Below are positions 10,114-18,512 of a stretch of 64,000 bases of DNA, one piece after another; within the stretch, counting starts at the first letter, position 1, and every line of letters starts with the position of its first letter. The notes under the pieces are model-generated. The model was given only the letters and a program-made list of their open reading frames with translations, had not been told where the DNA came from and did not search any database. Position numbers and translations under genes: made by a program. The DNA comes from Pirellulales bacterium (GTDB taxonomy: Bacteria; Planctomycetota; Planctomycetia; Pirellulales; JAEUIK01), in NCBI GenBank assembly GCA_019745975.1, contig JAIESQ010000084.1, forward strand, positions 1 through 64,000. The letters run 5' to 3'.

Positions 10114-10476
10114 CGCGCAACTGGGCGATAGCGGTGGTTGATAGCTCCCCACGCTGGCGTTGGCAAACTCACTTCCGGCAACTGATTATAGCGCCGTCCG
10201 CGGCTGATGAAAGCCGCTAGCGCGCCAGAGCGAGTGCGCGGACGGCACGCCGCGGGCAGACCCCGCGATTGGCAGTGCCTGGGCTGGCCGATTCCGCGAT
10301 TGCTCGTCTGGCCAGCAACTCGCCAAGTCGCTACAGTACGCCGCTTTTCGCCGGCTGGCTCGGCGTTCTGCCGTAACCGGCCATTCGCCAGGCGTTTCCA
10401 GCGCTGGGGCGTTCCAAGTCGTTCCAATTCCGGCTACCAGATTTCAACTTCGCGCGCCAGGGCGCGCGGACCGGTC
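10114..10476. other. Divergent intergenic region, glcD / envelope protein
   Basis: 363 bases between divergent genes. The reading frame of the plus-strand gene stays open through it, but the encoded residues are Arg-rich and lack any signal peptide, so they were not included. No clear promoter, operator or repeat was identified. Confidence 0.45.
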
Positions 10477-11652
10477 ATGAAGCGCGCCCCGCTCGTCACG
10501 AACCTAGTCACGCGAATCCCGCTGCCGACGCCCGGCCGCGCGGTGCGCTGGTTTGCGCGCGGCCTGCGGACCGCGACGCGCGCAGCGCTGAGCATGTTCG
10601 CTGCCATCGCCGTGCTTGTGGGGTTCCTGAATGTCGCGATATTCGTGCCCACGGCAAGTGCCCAGTTGCGACTGGGCCCGCCGCAATCGCCCTACGGCGA
10701 CGAGATTGGCGTGCCGGGGGTCGTCGTGCCGCAATACGACGGCGCCGTCTCCACAATGATGCCCACGCCGAGCGGGCCGGCTGCTCCGATCTATACCACA
10801 CCGTCGGCCGCCGCTCCGCCAGGCTCGATTACCCTCGACTACGGCGGCAAACAGTACTCGCCCATTCGCTACGAGTACTGCCCACCCTGGCGCTGGCAGC
10901 TCCTGCCGTCGGGCCTGATCTATCGGTCGTACCTGGCTGGGCCGCGCGAGCCGCGGTTGGGCTCGGTCGTCAATTGGCGGCAGAACGGCTCGCAGTTCTG
11001 GGATCTCACGTTGGGGGGCCGCGTCGGCATTCTGCGCTACGGCAGTGGCACCGGCCCGCGGCCCGACGGTTTCCAGCTCGACATCGAAGGCGCCGCCTTC
11101 CCGCGGCTCGATCTGGCGAACAACTGGGACCTGAACGACGCCGACTTTCGCGGCGGCGTGCCGCTCACGTTCGGCTACGGACCTTGGGAATTCAAGCTCG
11201 GCTACTACCATATCAGCTCGCACCTTGGCGACGAGTTGCTCGTGCGCAATCCTGCGCTCTTGGCAACGCGGCGGAATTACGTGCGCGACTCTATCGTCGG
11301 TGGCGTGGCCTATCGCGTCGTGCCGGCGCTACGGCTCTACGGCGAGGCGGCCTACGCTTTTCATCGCGACGGCGGCGCCGAGCCGTGGGAGTTCCAGTTC
11401 GGCGTCGATCTCAGCAGTTTGAATCCGACAGGCATCTGGGGTTTGCCGTTCCTGGCGGTCAACGGCTATCTGCGTCAGGAAGTGAACTTCGGCGGCAGCC
11501 TGAACGCGCAGCTCGGCTGGCAATGGCGCGGCGAAGGGCCGGGGCACCTGCTGCGCACCGGCTTGCAGTATTTCAACGGCAAGACGGTCGACTTCTCGTT
11601 CTTTCCGCAGTTCGAACAGCAGCTCGGCCTCGGGCTGTGGTACGACTACTGA
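10477..11652 (+). CDS. DUF1207-like envelope protein
   Basis: A 391-residue exported protein. Residues 1-63 form a long, basic signal region ending in a hydrophobic stretch and TASAQ. The mature part contains WQLLPSGLIYRSYLAGPREP, a motif I associate with planctomycete DUF1207 proteins, and many alternating aromatic/small residue strands (for example EFKLGYYHISSHLGDE and LRLYGEAAYAFHRDGG). It ends in LGLWYDY, compatible with an outer-membrane beta-barrel. Function is unknown. ATG at 10477 places the signal peptide at the N-terminus; upstream in-frame ATGs were rejected. Confidence 0.75.
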   Translation: MKRAPLVTNLVTRIPLPTPGRAVRWFARGLRTATRAALSMFAAIAVLVGFLNVAIFVPTASAQLRLGPPQSPYGDEIGVPGVVVPQYDGAVSTMMPTPSGPAAPIYTTPSAAAPPGSITLDYGGKQYSPIRYEYCPPWRWQLLPSGLIYRSYLAGPREPRLGSVVNWRQNGSQFWDLTLGGRVGILRYGSGTGPRPDGFQLDIEGAAFPRLDLANNWDLNDADFRGGVPLTFGYGPWEFKLGYYHISSHLGDELLVRNPALLATRRNYVRDSIVGGVAYRVVPALRLYGEAAYAFHRDGGAEPWEFQFGVDLSSLNPTGIWGLPFLAVNGYLRQEVNFGGSLNAQLGWQWRGEGPGHLLRTGLQYFNGKTVDFSFFPQFEQQLGLGLWYDY

Positions 11653-11719
11653 GCGGCCGCACAAGTGTGGGCGCTTGCCGGGCTGATCACTCGGCCGCCG
11701 CGTGTGTCACAGTCCCCCT

Positions 11720-11870
11720 CCCAGAATAAGTTTGCCCGGGAATTTGCGTCCTAACCGTCCTAAGCGGCTGTCAGAAGTCGTTAAGTCGTTGCTTCATAAC
11801 GAGTTATTCTAGGACGCAAAATCGAAAACCGTTGCGTCCTAGATCGTCCTAAACGAGGTTTTGCGTCCTA
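11720..11870 (+). repeat. Dispersed repeat copy C with gcgtccta motifs
   Basis: 11720-11761 is the plus-strand partner of the repeats at 692-727 and 886-930 (cccagaataag, then cccgggaatttgcgtcct). It continues into a tract with tgcgtccta at 11745, 11833 and 11862 and its inverse taggacgca at 11810, with extra gtcct half-sites between. The inverted and direct copies could fold into alternative hairpins. Nothing coding is visible from 11653 to 12382. Confidence 0.6.
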
Positions 11871-11888
11871 AGCGATGGCCGGTGATCC

Positions 11889-11918
11889 GTAGCCGCGGAG
11901 CTTGCTCCGCGCGCGAGC
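11889..11918. repeat. REP-like element, ccgcgg family
   Basis: A palindrome of the form gtagccgcggagcttgctcc followed by gcgcgcgagc. The same element, with a variable centre, appears at 11970-12033, 16530-16556, 36621-36651, 37749-37779 and 37831-37861, always between genes. Confidence 0.75.
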
Positions 11919-11969
11919 TCGATCGAGGCCGCGACGCGACGAGCGTAAATGCAGTTGAGGCACGACACC

Positions 11970-12033
11970 AGCTAGCGCGCGGCGATATTTTTGGCTTGGA
12001 CCCGCGAGCGGTCCAAGCGATCCCGCGGCTAAC
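11970..12033. repeat. REP-like element with expanded nested hairpin
   Basis: The outer arms are gctagcgcgcgg and cccgcggctaac as in the other copies, but the centre is about 40 bases and contains its own stem, gcttggac / gtccaagc. The other copies have a centre of 7 or fewer bases. Confidence 0.7.
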
Positions 12034-12219
12034 AAGTCGATTGTCGTCTCGGTTCAGCGCGCAGGGCGGACGCAGCTCTCCGCTCCGACTCTGACAAACG
12101 ATTCCGCGGAATCGCGAAGTCCCTGGACGTGAGGCGTGGCTGGTTGGTGTTGTCAGCGCGCAGGCCGGCGCGCCAGGATAACTCCTGTTGTGAATAGTTT
12201 TCAGGGGACCGATCGCAGG

Positions 12220-12244
12220 CATGCCCACGACGAGCGTGGGCATG
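12220..12244. repeat. Hairpin repeat catgcccacg / cgtgggcatg
   Basis: A perfect 10-bp stem with a 5-base loop, followed by gcaccc. Related sequence occurs at 39897-39981. It lies about 140 bases upstream of the small gene at 12383. Confidence 0.65.
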
Positions 12245-12382
12245 GCACCCGTTGCGTATCCCTTCTCAAGGCTCAGGACTCAAGCCTCGTGCCTATTACT
12301 GTACACATTTGTGACCATTTGTCAAGGGGCCAAAAATAGCCACCGGCAAAATGGCCGCTTTGTGGGTGATAGAGCGACTTCT

Positions 12383-12733
12383 ATGACAGACTCATTATTC
12401 CGTGATCTGACTCTCAACGAAGAATCTACTATCGAGCGGTTGCTTGCCGACGACTTTCCCGGACGGGATCAAATAGTTGAGCAGCTCAAGGGATGTTCTG
12501 TTCGTACGATTGATGAGAATGGCAGCCTCGAGTTCCAGGTCGTTTCGCCGGTCAAAGCGACCAGCACAAAGTCTCGCGTTCCAACTGAGGGGGAAGTCGA
12601 GGATTCCGACGGGATAGTAATTCACTTCCTTCTTCACGTGGTAGATGAGACGGTCAAGGAGCTTGAGGTTTACAAGGAGGACAACTCGCGAGTGAAGACG
12701 TTTCCTAGTCCGGGTGCCATCCGCAAATCGTAG
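12383..12733 (+). CDS. Small conserved protein, DUF6984-like
   Basis: A 116-residue soluble protein starting MTDSLFRDLTLNEE. The pattern of an N-terminal helix (ESTIERLLADDFPGRDQIV), a central strand with GSLEF, then HFLLHVVDETVKELEVYKED is what I recall for small proteins grouped as DUF6984; this assignment is tentative. Codon use is less GC-rich than its neighbours, and it is isolated between repeats and a convergent operon, so horizontal acquisition is possible. No function can be given. Confidence 0.6.
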   Translation: MTDSLFRDLTLNEESTIERLLADDFPGRDQIVEQLKGCSVRTIDENGSLEFQVVSPVKATSTKSRVPTEGEVEDSDGIVIHFLLHVVDETVKELEVYKEDNSRVKTFPSPGAIRKS

Positions 12734-12837
12734 TTCTGAAGGAACTGTGCGCAGTGCGCGAAGGCGAGTCTTTCGCGCGGAGGGCGTGGAGTCGGCGAAT
12801 GCCGCGCCGATTACCCCGCACGTTTCGTCCTGCACCA

Positions 12838-13809
12838 TCACGCGGAGTGACCGGTCGTCTGGCTGGCCAGGTAGTCGTCGAGCTTGTCGAACGAGCCGGT
12901 CCAGCCCTGCATCATGCCGGCGCGCGACTTGACGAACGTCGCCAGCTCTTCGGGCGTGGTCGGCCCGTGCGGTTCCCAGGTCACCGTGACGCGCGTGCGG
13001 TCGGGCCCTTCGGCGGTCAACTGCACGACGGTGAGCATTGTGGCCGGCCAGGTCGGGGCCAGCGGATGACGCGACAGCTTCTCGTGCTCGTCGCAAAACT
13101 GCTGCGTGTAGACGAGCCGATCGGGACGCTTGATTTCGAGGTACTCGGCGCGGCCGTACATCTTGAGACCGGCGCTATTCGACATGAAGTAGAACGTGCT
13201 GCCGCCAGGCTTGATGTCGGAGCGGACGAACTGCATCGCGAAACCTGTTGGCGCTAACCAGCGCGAGAAATGCTCGGGGTTCGTCCACATCTCGAACATG
13301 GTGGCCAGCGGCACGTCGAACGAACGGTTGATAACGAACTGCTCGCGGCCGCGCGACTGCTGGGCGAGGTATTCGGCCAGGCGGTCCCAGGTGGAGTAGC
13401 CGTTCGCTTTCTTGATGAACTGGTGCATTTCCTCGGCCGCCTCGGGGGTGGCGAACTTCATCGTCATATCGAGCGTCGTCTTGCCGCCCGACTCGGAGAA
13501 GAGCGCGGTGACGCGGAACAGCGGCGGGCGGTCGTCGTGGCCGCCGTGGTCGTAGACCAGCTTGCGTTGGGGCTCGACTTCGAAGTAGATCGTTTTGTTC
13601 GGGTAGTCGACGCCGTCGGGCCCGTGCATGGTGTAGGTCCAGTGGCCGCCGGGGCGCAGGTCCTTGCTGTGGGTGGTGAGCGTGAAACCGCGCGGGCCCC
13701 ACCACTGGGCGACCTGCTCGGGATCGGTCCAAGCGTCCCACACCAGCGCGACCGGCGCGTCGTAGACCCGGGTGATGCGAAGCTCGCTGGACTTAGCTTT
13801 GGCGGCCAC
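12838..13809 (-). CDS. Tandem AHSA1/SRPBCC-domain protein
   Basis: A 323-residue protein with two consecutive AHSA1-type SRPBCC (START-like) domains. Domain 1 (about 8-150) begins ELRITRVYDAPVALVWDAWT and domain 2 (about 155-315) begins FVINRSFDVPLATMFEMWT; both carry the W..P.G segment of the family (WWGPRGF and WLAPTGF). Such domains bind hydrophobic ligands, and when next to an ArsR-type gene they usually form a two-gene stress or detoxification operon of unknown ligand. Most homologues have one domain, so the tandem form may reflect fusion of duplicates. It overlaps the upstream ArsR gene by 17 bases. Confidence 0.9.
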   Translation of the reverse strand: MAAKAKSSELRITRVYDAPVALVWDAWTDPEQVAQWWGPRGFTLTTHSKDLRPGGHWTYTMHGPDGVDYPNKTIYFEVEPQRKLVYDHGGHDDRPPLFRVTALFSESGGKTTLDMTMKFATPEAAEEMHQFIKKANGYSTWDRLAEYLAQQSRGREQFVINRSFDVPLATMFEMWTNPEHFSRWLAPTGFAMQFVRSDIKPGGSTFYFMSNSAGLKMYGRAEYLEIKRPDRLVYTQQFCDEHEKLSRHPLAPTWPATMLTVVQLTAEGPDRTRVTVTWEPHGPTTPEELATFVKSRAGMMQGWTGSFDKLDDYLASQTTGHSA

Positions 13810-14158
13810 GTTTCTTACCCTGCGCTTTCTGTTTTGCCGTGACGGTTTTCAAGTAGGCGTCGAGCCGGTCGAGGCTCTCTTCCCAGAATTGGCGGTAATG
13901 TTCCATCCAGGCGGCCGCGTCCTTGAGCGGGCGGCTGTTGAGCGCGCAGGGGCGGCGCTGGGCTTCGCGCGTCTTGGTGACCAGGCCGGCTTTTTCGAGC
14001 ACTTTGAGGTGCTTGGTGACCGCCGGCAGGCTCATTTCCCTGAGAAAGGGCCTGGCCAGATCGGAGACGTTGGCCCTGCCCTTGGATAACCGCGCGAGCA
14101 TGGCGCGGCGGGTGGGATCGGCGAGCGCGGAAAAGGTCTGGCTGAGCGTATCGGGCAT
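13793..14158 (-). CDS. ArsR-family winged-helix transcriptional regulator
   Basis: A 121-residue HTH regulator. LSQTFSALADPTRRAMLARL and the recognition-helix region VSDLARPFLREMSLPAVTKH are characteristic, followed by HLKVLEKAGLVTKTREAQRR. It lacks the cysteine metal site of true ArsR/SmtB sensors and matches the type paired with AHSA1 proteins. Translation is probably coupled to the overlapping downstream gene. A C-terminal Lys/Arg-rich tail follows the winged helix. Confidence 0.92.
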   Translation of the reverse strand: MPDTLSQTFSALADPTRRAMLARLSKGRANVSDLARPFLREMSLPAVTKHLKVLEKAGLVTKTREAQRRPCALNSRPLKDAAAWMEHYRQFWEESLDRLDAYLKTVTAKQKAQGKKRGRQS

Positions 14159-14170
14159 GGATGTAACCTA

Positions 14171-14202
14171 GCGGTTAATTAACTTTATGGTTAAATATAG
14201 GC
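14171..14202 (-). promoter_or_regulatory. AT-rich promoter/operator of the ArsR-AHSA1 operon
   Basis: An abrupt AT-rich island upstream of the ArsR start holds ggttaa at 14173 and 14189 (16 bases apart) and the palindrome ttaattaa at 14175-14182. Repeated half-sites over a promoter are what an autoregulated ArsR operon would show. The binding itself is inferred. Confidence 0.35.
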
Positions 14203-14286
14203 AGGCGCGGGGGGGTGTCAAGCTGGGAATGCGTTTCAGGTAGAAGCGAAAGCGCGGGGTGCACAATCGCGGCGGCCCCGGTTTCA

Positions 14287-15348
14287 TCAGCACGCTTTAC
14301 CGAGCTGACAACTTCGTGCGGCCCGTTCGGGCTGACCGACCTTCTCTCGCTCGGTGCCGCACCGCCGTCGGGCGAAGTAGCCTAATGCTATTAGTCCCAA
14401 TACTGCCAGTGGGAGGGTGCTTGGCTCCGGAGTTAGTACCACGGCGGCAACGCGGAACCCGATGGTCTCGTCAGGGCTGTTAAACCAACCTTTAGTATAC
14501 GGAAACTGTAGGTACTTTAGTTCGCTGCTGAAGGAACCGCCGCCGATACCACGCATTGCGCCAATCGGAATTCCATTGATGGATCCGGCGTAGCTGGTCT
14601 CTTCATTCCATTCCCACGCATTGCCACCTTGATCGTACGTGCCATAAGGTCCGCGCGCGTCTGCGTAAGCCCCCACATCGCTAAACGTGCCGACAGCGTT
14701 GGCAAAATTCGCCGACTTGCCACCTGGCGGGACTTCGGCCAGTGGCGCGACATCGCTGGCGGTCGGATAGGTCCAATAGTTGCCGGTGACGCCGTCATTC
14801 TTGTGATAGGCCGATTTGTACCATTCGTCTTCGCTGGGAAGCCACCACCTAGCGTCAGGGTTGCGAGTGATCGAGTTCAGCCCCCTCGCACCGATGAGTG
14901 TGTAGGCGCCATCTTCAGTGGTGGTGGAATCCTGTGCACCTGATGGTTGGCCGTTGTGCCGCCAGTTGACAAATCGTGCTGCATCTAGCCAGTTAACGTA
15001 GTTGACGGGCTTATTCTCCATGCCTGGCTTTGTGGCGTAGGCATAGTTGCCTTTTGTGCCGCTCCGGACGATGCCGCCGTGTGGGCTGCTTCCCATCAGT
15101 GAGTAATACAACTCGTTCGGGTCGGAGATTGCCACCGTGTTGAGAAATGCGGAGTATTGTGCGTTCGTTACCTCGTAGGTTGCCATGCGAAATTCGTAGG
15201 CAACTGCGCCGCGCGAGCTGCGCGGAATGTTGCCGGGATTGCCGATCAACACCGTATCGATTGTGATGGGCGTTGCCACTCCCAGCGATGGGGAGCCACA
15301 CCAAAATACGCTGAGCAAGAAAGAGCGTAACAGGCGTCCCGCAAGCAT
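14287..15348 (-). CDS. SUMF1/FGE-fold protein with PEP-CTERM anchor
   Basis: A 353-residue exported protein: N-terminal signal peptide, a formylglycine-generating-enzyme-like fold (TYEVTNAQYSAFLN, SEDEWYKSAYH, GGNAWEWNEE, GFRVAAV), and a C-terminal PEP-CTERM signal (TPEPSTLP, hydrophobic helix, ARRRCGTER) that targets exosortase processing. The C-terminal part of the fold has no cysteine where catalytic FGEs carry their copper-binding pair, so it is probably a structural or binding variant. Start at 15348 has AAGAGG six bases upstream; an ATG at 15354 is in frame but abuts that site. Confidence 0.88.
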   Translation of the reverse strand: MLAGRLLRSFLLSVFWCGSPSLGVATPITIDTVLIGNPGNIPRSSRGAVAYEFRMATYEVTNAQYSAFLNTVAISDPNELYYSLMGSSPHGGIVRSGTKGNYAYATKPGMENKPVNYVNWLDAARFVNWRHNGQPSGAQDSTTTEDGAYTLIGARGLNSITRNPDARWWLPSEDEWYKSAYHKNDGVTGNYWTYPTASDVAPLAEVPPGGKSANFANAVGTFSDVGAYADARGPYGTYDQGGNAWEWNEETSYAGSINGIPIGAMRGIGGGSFSSELKYLQFPYTKGWFNSPDETIGFRVAAVVLTPEPSTLPLAVLGLIALGYFARRRCGTEREKVGQPERAARSCQLGKAC

Positions 15349-15515
15349 GACCATCCTCTTCGTAAAGGTTGGTGCGAGCGAATGCGAGCCACGGGGGCTT
15401 CGGCAAGGCCGTCGCAGTCAGTCCAAATGATATCATTGGTCGTGATGGCGGACCTAGGGGAATTCACGAGAAAGGGTCGCGCAATGGAGCCTACAATGGC
15501 CTCGGCGCCGCGGGC

Positions 15516-15785
15516 TTAGATTCTCCGGGATTCGTCGATCCACGCCGACGCGTTCGCCTTGATTGACCGCATGGCATCGGCGAGCGACAGGGTTCGGCCC
15601 AACGCGAACAGCATGTGAACGTGATCGGACATGCCGCCGACGATCACCGACTGGCAGCCGAGATTATTCGCGATGCCGCCGAGCACCTGGAAGAGCTCCT
15701 CGCGCCACGGGTCAGCAAGCAGGGGCTGTCGGGCCTTCGTTGAAAAGACCGCGTGGATGTAGATCTTAGCCAGCGACTGCGGCAT
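15516..15785 (-). pseudogene. Truncated REP-associated (IS200-like) tyrosine transposase
   Basis: The 89 residues match the N-terminal half of Y1/REP-associated transposases: IYIHAVFSTKARQPLL, GGMSDHVHMLFAL (the HUH-like metal site) and IKANASAWIDES. Intact members are about 150 residues and end with the catalytic tyrosine region after a FxWQxGYG-type motif; here a stop follows SRRI and no continuation appears in any frame downstream. It is therefore inactive as a transposase. It lies about 95 bases from a hairpin array (15879-16064). Confidence 0.8.
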
Positions 15786-15878
15786 CGTGTGCCCCCGCGA
15801 AGGGATTTCGATGAAGATGCGTCAGAGTTCGTTGAATAGTGTTGATCTAGCAAGTCAGGTTTGCAATGAGCAATGAGC

Positions 15879-16064
15879 GGCCCTGACAGGGCCGGTGTAA
15901 TGATGCGACGCCGACCGAGGGCTCACGCCCTCGGCTGAGAGAGCGACCCCTGCGGGGTCGAGGAAATGAACGACCCCTTCAGGGCCGAACCATTTGATGA
16001 CACGCTTCCGAGGGTTGACACCCTCGGCTGAGTGAGCGACCCCTGCGGGGTCGAAGTATTGAGT
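15879..16064. repeat. REP-like array, two 93-bp units with three hairpins each
   Basis: Six palindromes are arranged with a 93-base period. Unit 1 holds ggccctgacagggcc (15879-15893), ccgagggctcacgccctcgg (15915-15934) and cgacccctgcggggtcg (15944-15960). Unit 2 holds an imperfect version of the first (about 15971-15987), ccgagggttgacaccctcgg (16008-16027) and an exact copy of the third (16037-16053). Reading it as protein gives repeated DPAGVALSAEGV-like text, an artefact of the repeats. Confidence 0.8.
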
Positions 16065-16092
16065 GGCACTAGCCGGGTCGCACATGCGGGGT

Positions 16093-16508
16093 CTACGAGA
16101 GCCAATCGCGCCGCATGAAGAAAGGTCCGCCGTAGCCGTGATCTTCGTGGGTATGCACGTCCACGAGAAATCAGTCGGGCTGACGAAGAACTCCGTATCG
16201 TGAAACGAGCCAAGCGTTACGAGCGAGCCGCGGCATTCGTAAGCACCAACCCTGCGCCGATCTACAACGTGCACGGGCAATCCGGCGATGTTCGAGGTGA
16301 ACGGGACGACGAGGAAATGCGAGCAAGTCGCCTGTTGATAAGCACGTTCGGCCTTGACGCCCTGGCGAACTCGCGGACGACCGACAAAGGCCTCACCGTA
16401 GATGTCGCGCCAGGCGCGCTCCGCAGCAGCGGACGTTGCCTCATCGAGTGGCGTCCAATCGATGCCCGAGCGGATCAAGTATTCGCGCAATTCATCGTCG
16501 CGAGTCAT
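16093..16508 (-). pseudogene. Frameshifted small protein, WT-x-THED type (DUF4275-like?)
   Basis: Starting at the ATG at 16508 (MTRDDELREYLIRSG), the frame encodes a soluble protein up to TDFSWT. At about 16159-16163 one base appears to be missing; shifting frame continues as VHTHEDHGYGGPFFMRRDWL and stops at 16093, giving a sensible protein of about 138 residues. The WT..THE..GP.F ending resembles small proteins such as DUF4275, a tentative match. Without the shift, translation enters the REP array. This is either a decaying gene or an assembly/sequencing error. Confidence 0.6.
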
Positions 16509-16529
16509 TAGATGAATGTTTGCTCCCAG

Positions 16530-16556
16530 GCGCGCGGAGCAAGCTCCGCGGCTAAC
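16530..16556. repeat. REP-like element, ccgcgg family
   Basis: gcgcgcggagcaagctccgc followed by ggctaac; same family as 11889-11918 and 36621-36651. Located between the frameshifted gene and the histidine kinase. Confidence 0.7.
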
Positions 16557-16615
16557 GAACGTGTGCCGAGCGTTACGCCGAGGCAATGGGGAGCGTAATT
16601 TGCTCCGCTGCTTCC

Positions 16616-18319
16616 CTACTTGCCCGGCGCGACGGTCGCCTCGGCGTGGACCGCGGGCAGTTCGATCGTGAAGCGGCTGCCAGCGCCCGGCGTGCTGTCG
16701 ACCACGATCCGGCCGCCGTGCTCCTGCATGATCTTGTTGCTCACCGGCAGCCCGAGCCCGGTGCCACGGCCCGCTTTCTTTGACATGAAGAGGGTAAAGA
16801 TCCGCTCGCGGTCTTCTGGCGAGATGCCGCGGCCGGTGTCTTCGACCACCACGCGAGCCAGGTGCCCCGGCCCGTCGTATTCGGTGCGGACGGTGACGCG
16901 GCCGGGCGGGTGTTCTTCTTCATCCTGCCAGTCGCAGGCGTCGATGGCGTTGGTGACGATGTTCAGAATCGCGCGATGCAAGCCGTCGGGGTCGAAGGTC
17001 AGCGTTGGCATGTTGTGCGCCGGCTCATAAGCGAGTGAGACTTCGAAGTCGGCCGCCCGCGATTGCATCAGTTCGACGACGTCGGCGGTCACCTCGTTGA
17101 GGTTGGCGGGCTTGAGCTCCGGCTCGCGCTCCTTGCTGAAGGTGAGCATGTCCATCACCAGGGTGGAAATGCGGCCCTGGTTCTTTTCGACGATGTCCCA
17201 GCCTTTGCGGATGATGTTCTCGTCGTGGTTCGACAGGCCCATGTCGATCAGGTAGCTGCCGCCGCGAATGCCTTGCAGGATGTTCTTGATGTGGTGCGAG
17301 AGCATGGCGATGGTCTGACCGATGGCGGCCAGGCGTTCGGCTTGCACTAAGGCCGAGTAATGGCGCGTGTCTTCGACGGCCAGCGCCGCCTGATGGGCGA
17401 TGGCGATCATCAGCTTGAGATGCTCGTCGGTGAACCGCGTCGACTTGCGGCCCGACTGGATGATCTGCTCGGGGGGCAGGTAGGTGTCGATGTAGATCAC
17501 GCCGACGACGTCGTAGCGGCCGCGCATCGGCACGCAAATCGCTTCGCGGATGCTCTGGGCCAGGATGCTGGCGGCCGGGTTCCAGCGGGTGTCTTCGCGG
17601 GCGTTGCTGGTCAGGACACCTTCGTTGTGTTCCAGCACGTAGTCGAGGATCGTCTGGCTGATGCTCAAGCGATCTTGCGATTCACCTGGACGACGATCGC
17701 GACGCACCTTGGGAACGAGCTGCTTGGTTGCGGCGTCGATGAGCATCAAGCAGCCGCGATCGGCTTCGACCCACTCGAAAATCAGCTCCATGATGCGGCC
17801 GAGCAACTGATCGATGTCGAGCGTATGGCTTACGGCCAGCGCCGTGCGATACATGATCTGCAAGTTGCTGCGGGCCCGGGCGAGCCAGGGGCTTTCGGAC
17901 ACGGCCGCTTGCGATTCGAAGATGCTGCTCCCCTCGTCGTGCCGCATCGAGCGGACGATGCGCGAGCTGTCGCTGGTCGCTTGGCGGCCGACAATATCGA
18001 TGCGCGAGGCGACGCCGCGACTCGATTCTTCGTCGGGGGCGGTGTAAAGGAGCAGCGTGCTGCCGAGCTGCAACTGGTCGCCGCTGGCAAGCGAATGCGA
18101 TTCGACGCGGTGACCGTTGACAAACGTGCCGTTGGAACTGCCAAGGTCCGCGACCACCAGCCCACGCCCCTCGCGGCGCAATTCGGCGTGGCGGCGCGAG
18201 ACTTCGGTATCGTGGAGTTGGATGCCGTTGGTCGAATCACGGCCCACGGTGAGCAGGTCGCTTTCGAGCTCGAAGCGGCTCCCCTGGTCGTTGCCGCGGA
18301 TCACGAACAGCGACGGCAC
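16616..18319 (-). CDS. FHA-GAF sensor histidine kinase
   Basis: A 567-residue cytoplasmic kinase without membrane helices. Residues 1-95 form an FHA phosphothreonine-binding domain (VGRDSTNGIQL, EVSRRHAEL, DLGSSNGTFVNG). About 155-315 is a GAF sensor domain (HTLDIDQLLGRIMELIFEWV). The phosphoacceptor helix has LSHHIKNILQGIRGG near residue 342, and the ATPase domain shows NIVTNAIDACDW, DTGRGI and GTGLGLPVSNKI. GTG at 18319 has AGGGAG upstream and gives the usual MPSLFVIRG start. The receiver-only regulator at 18513-18878 lies just upstream on the same strand, a plausible partner. FHA input suggests cross-talk with Ser/Thr kinase signalling. Confidence 0.93.
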   Translation of the reverse strand: MPSLFVIRGNDQGSRFELESDLLTVGRDSTNGIQLHDTEVSRRHAELRREGRGLVVADLGSSNGTFVNGHRVESHSLASGDQLQLGSTLLLYTAPDEESSRGVASRIDIVGRQATSDSSRIVRSMRHDEGSSIFESQAAVSESPWLARARSNLQIMYRTALAVSHTLDIDQLLGRIMELIFEWVEADRGCLMLIDAATKQLVPKVRRDRRPGESQDRLSISQTILDYVLEHNEGVLTSNAREDTRWNPAASILAQSIREAICVPMRGRYDVVGVIYIDTYLPPEQIIQSGRKSTRFTDEHLKLMIAIAHQAALAVEDTRHYSALVQAERLAAIGQTIAMLSHHIKNILQGIRGGSYLIDMGLSNHDENIIRKGWDIVEKNQGRISTLVMDMLTFSKEREPELKPANLNEVTADVVELMQSRAADFEVSLAYEPAHNMPTLTFDPDGLHRAILNIVTNAIDACDWQDEEEHPPGRVTVRTEYDGPGHLARVVVEDTGRGISPEDRERIFTLFMSKKAGRGTGLGLPVSNKIMQEHGGRIVVDSTPGAGSRFTIELPAVHAEATVAPGK

Positions 18320-18436
18320 AATCGAGCACTCCCTGCGCGGGAAGCCGGCCGGGAAACCAAAATCTGCCTTCGCGTGGATCCATCGTGCCGCGTGTGCCGC
18401 GGCGCGCCGCCAGGCATGCCGTTTGAGGCGACCTAG

Positions 18437-18478
18437 GAGCACTGCTTCTGCAGGAGCACTGCTTCTGCGAAGCAGTGG
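18437..18478. repeat. Direct repeat plus hairpin, cactgctt family
   Basis: The 16-mer ggagcactgcttctgc occurs twice in tandem (18437-18452, 18453-18468), and the second copy forms a stem cactgctt / aagcagtg (18458-18465 with 18471-18478). The stem and trailing ggcac resemble the palindrome at 129-151. Confidence 0.6.
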
Positions 18479-18512
18479 CACACCGACCTGGACTCGAGCG
18501 ATGAATCCGACG

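Noticed and set aside
10207-10476. N-terminal extension of the DUF1207-like protein by 90 residues
   Set aside because: It would bury the signal peptide in the interior and is Arg-rich without features.
15855-16092. C-terminal extension with repeated DPAGV/SAEGV text
   Set aside because: It is translation of the palindromic array after a frameshift, not a protein repeat domain.
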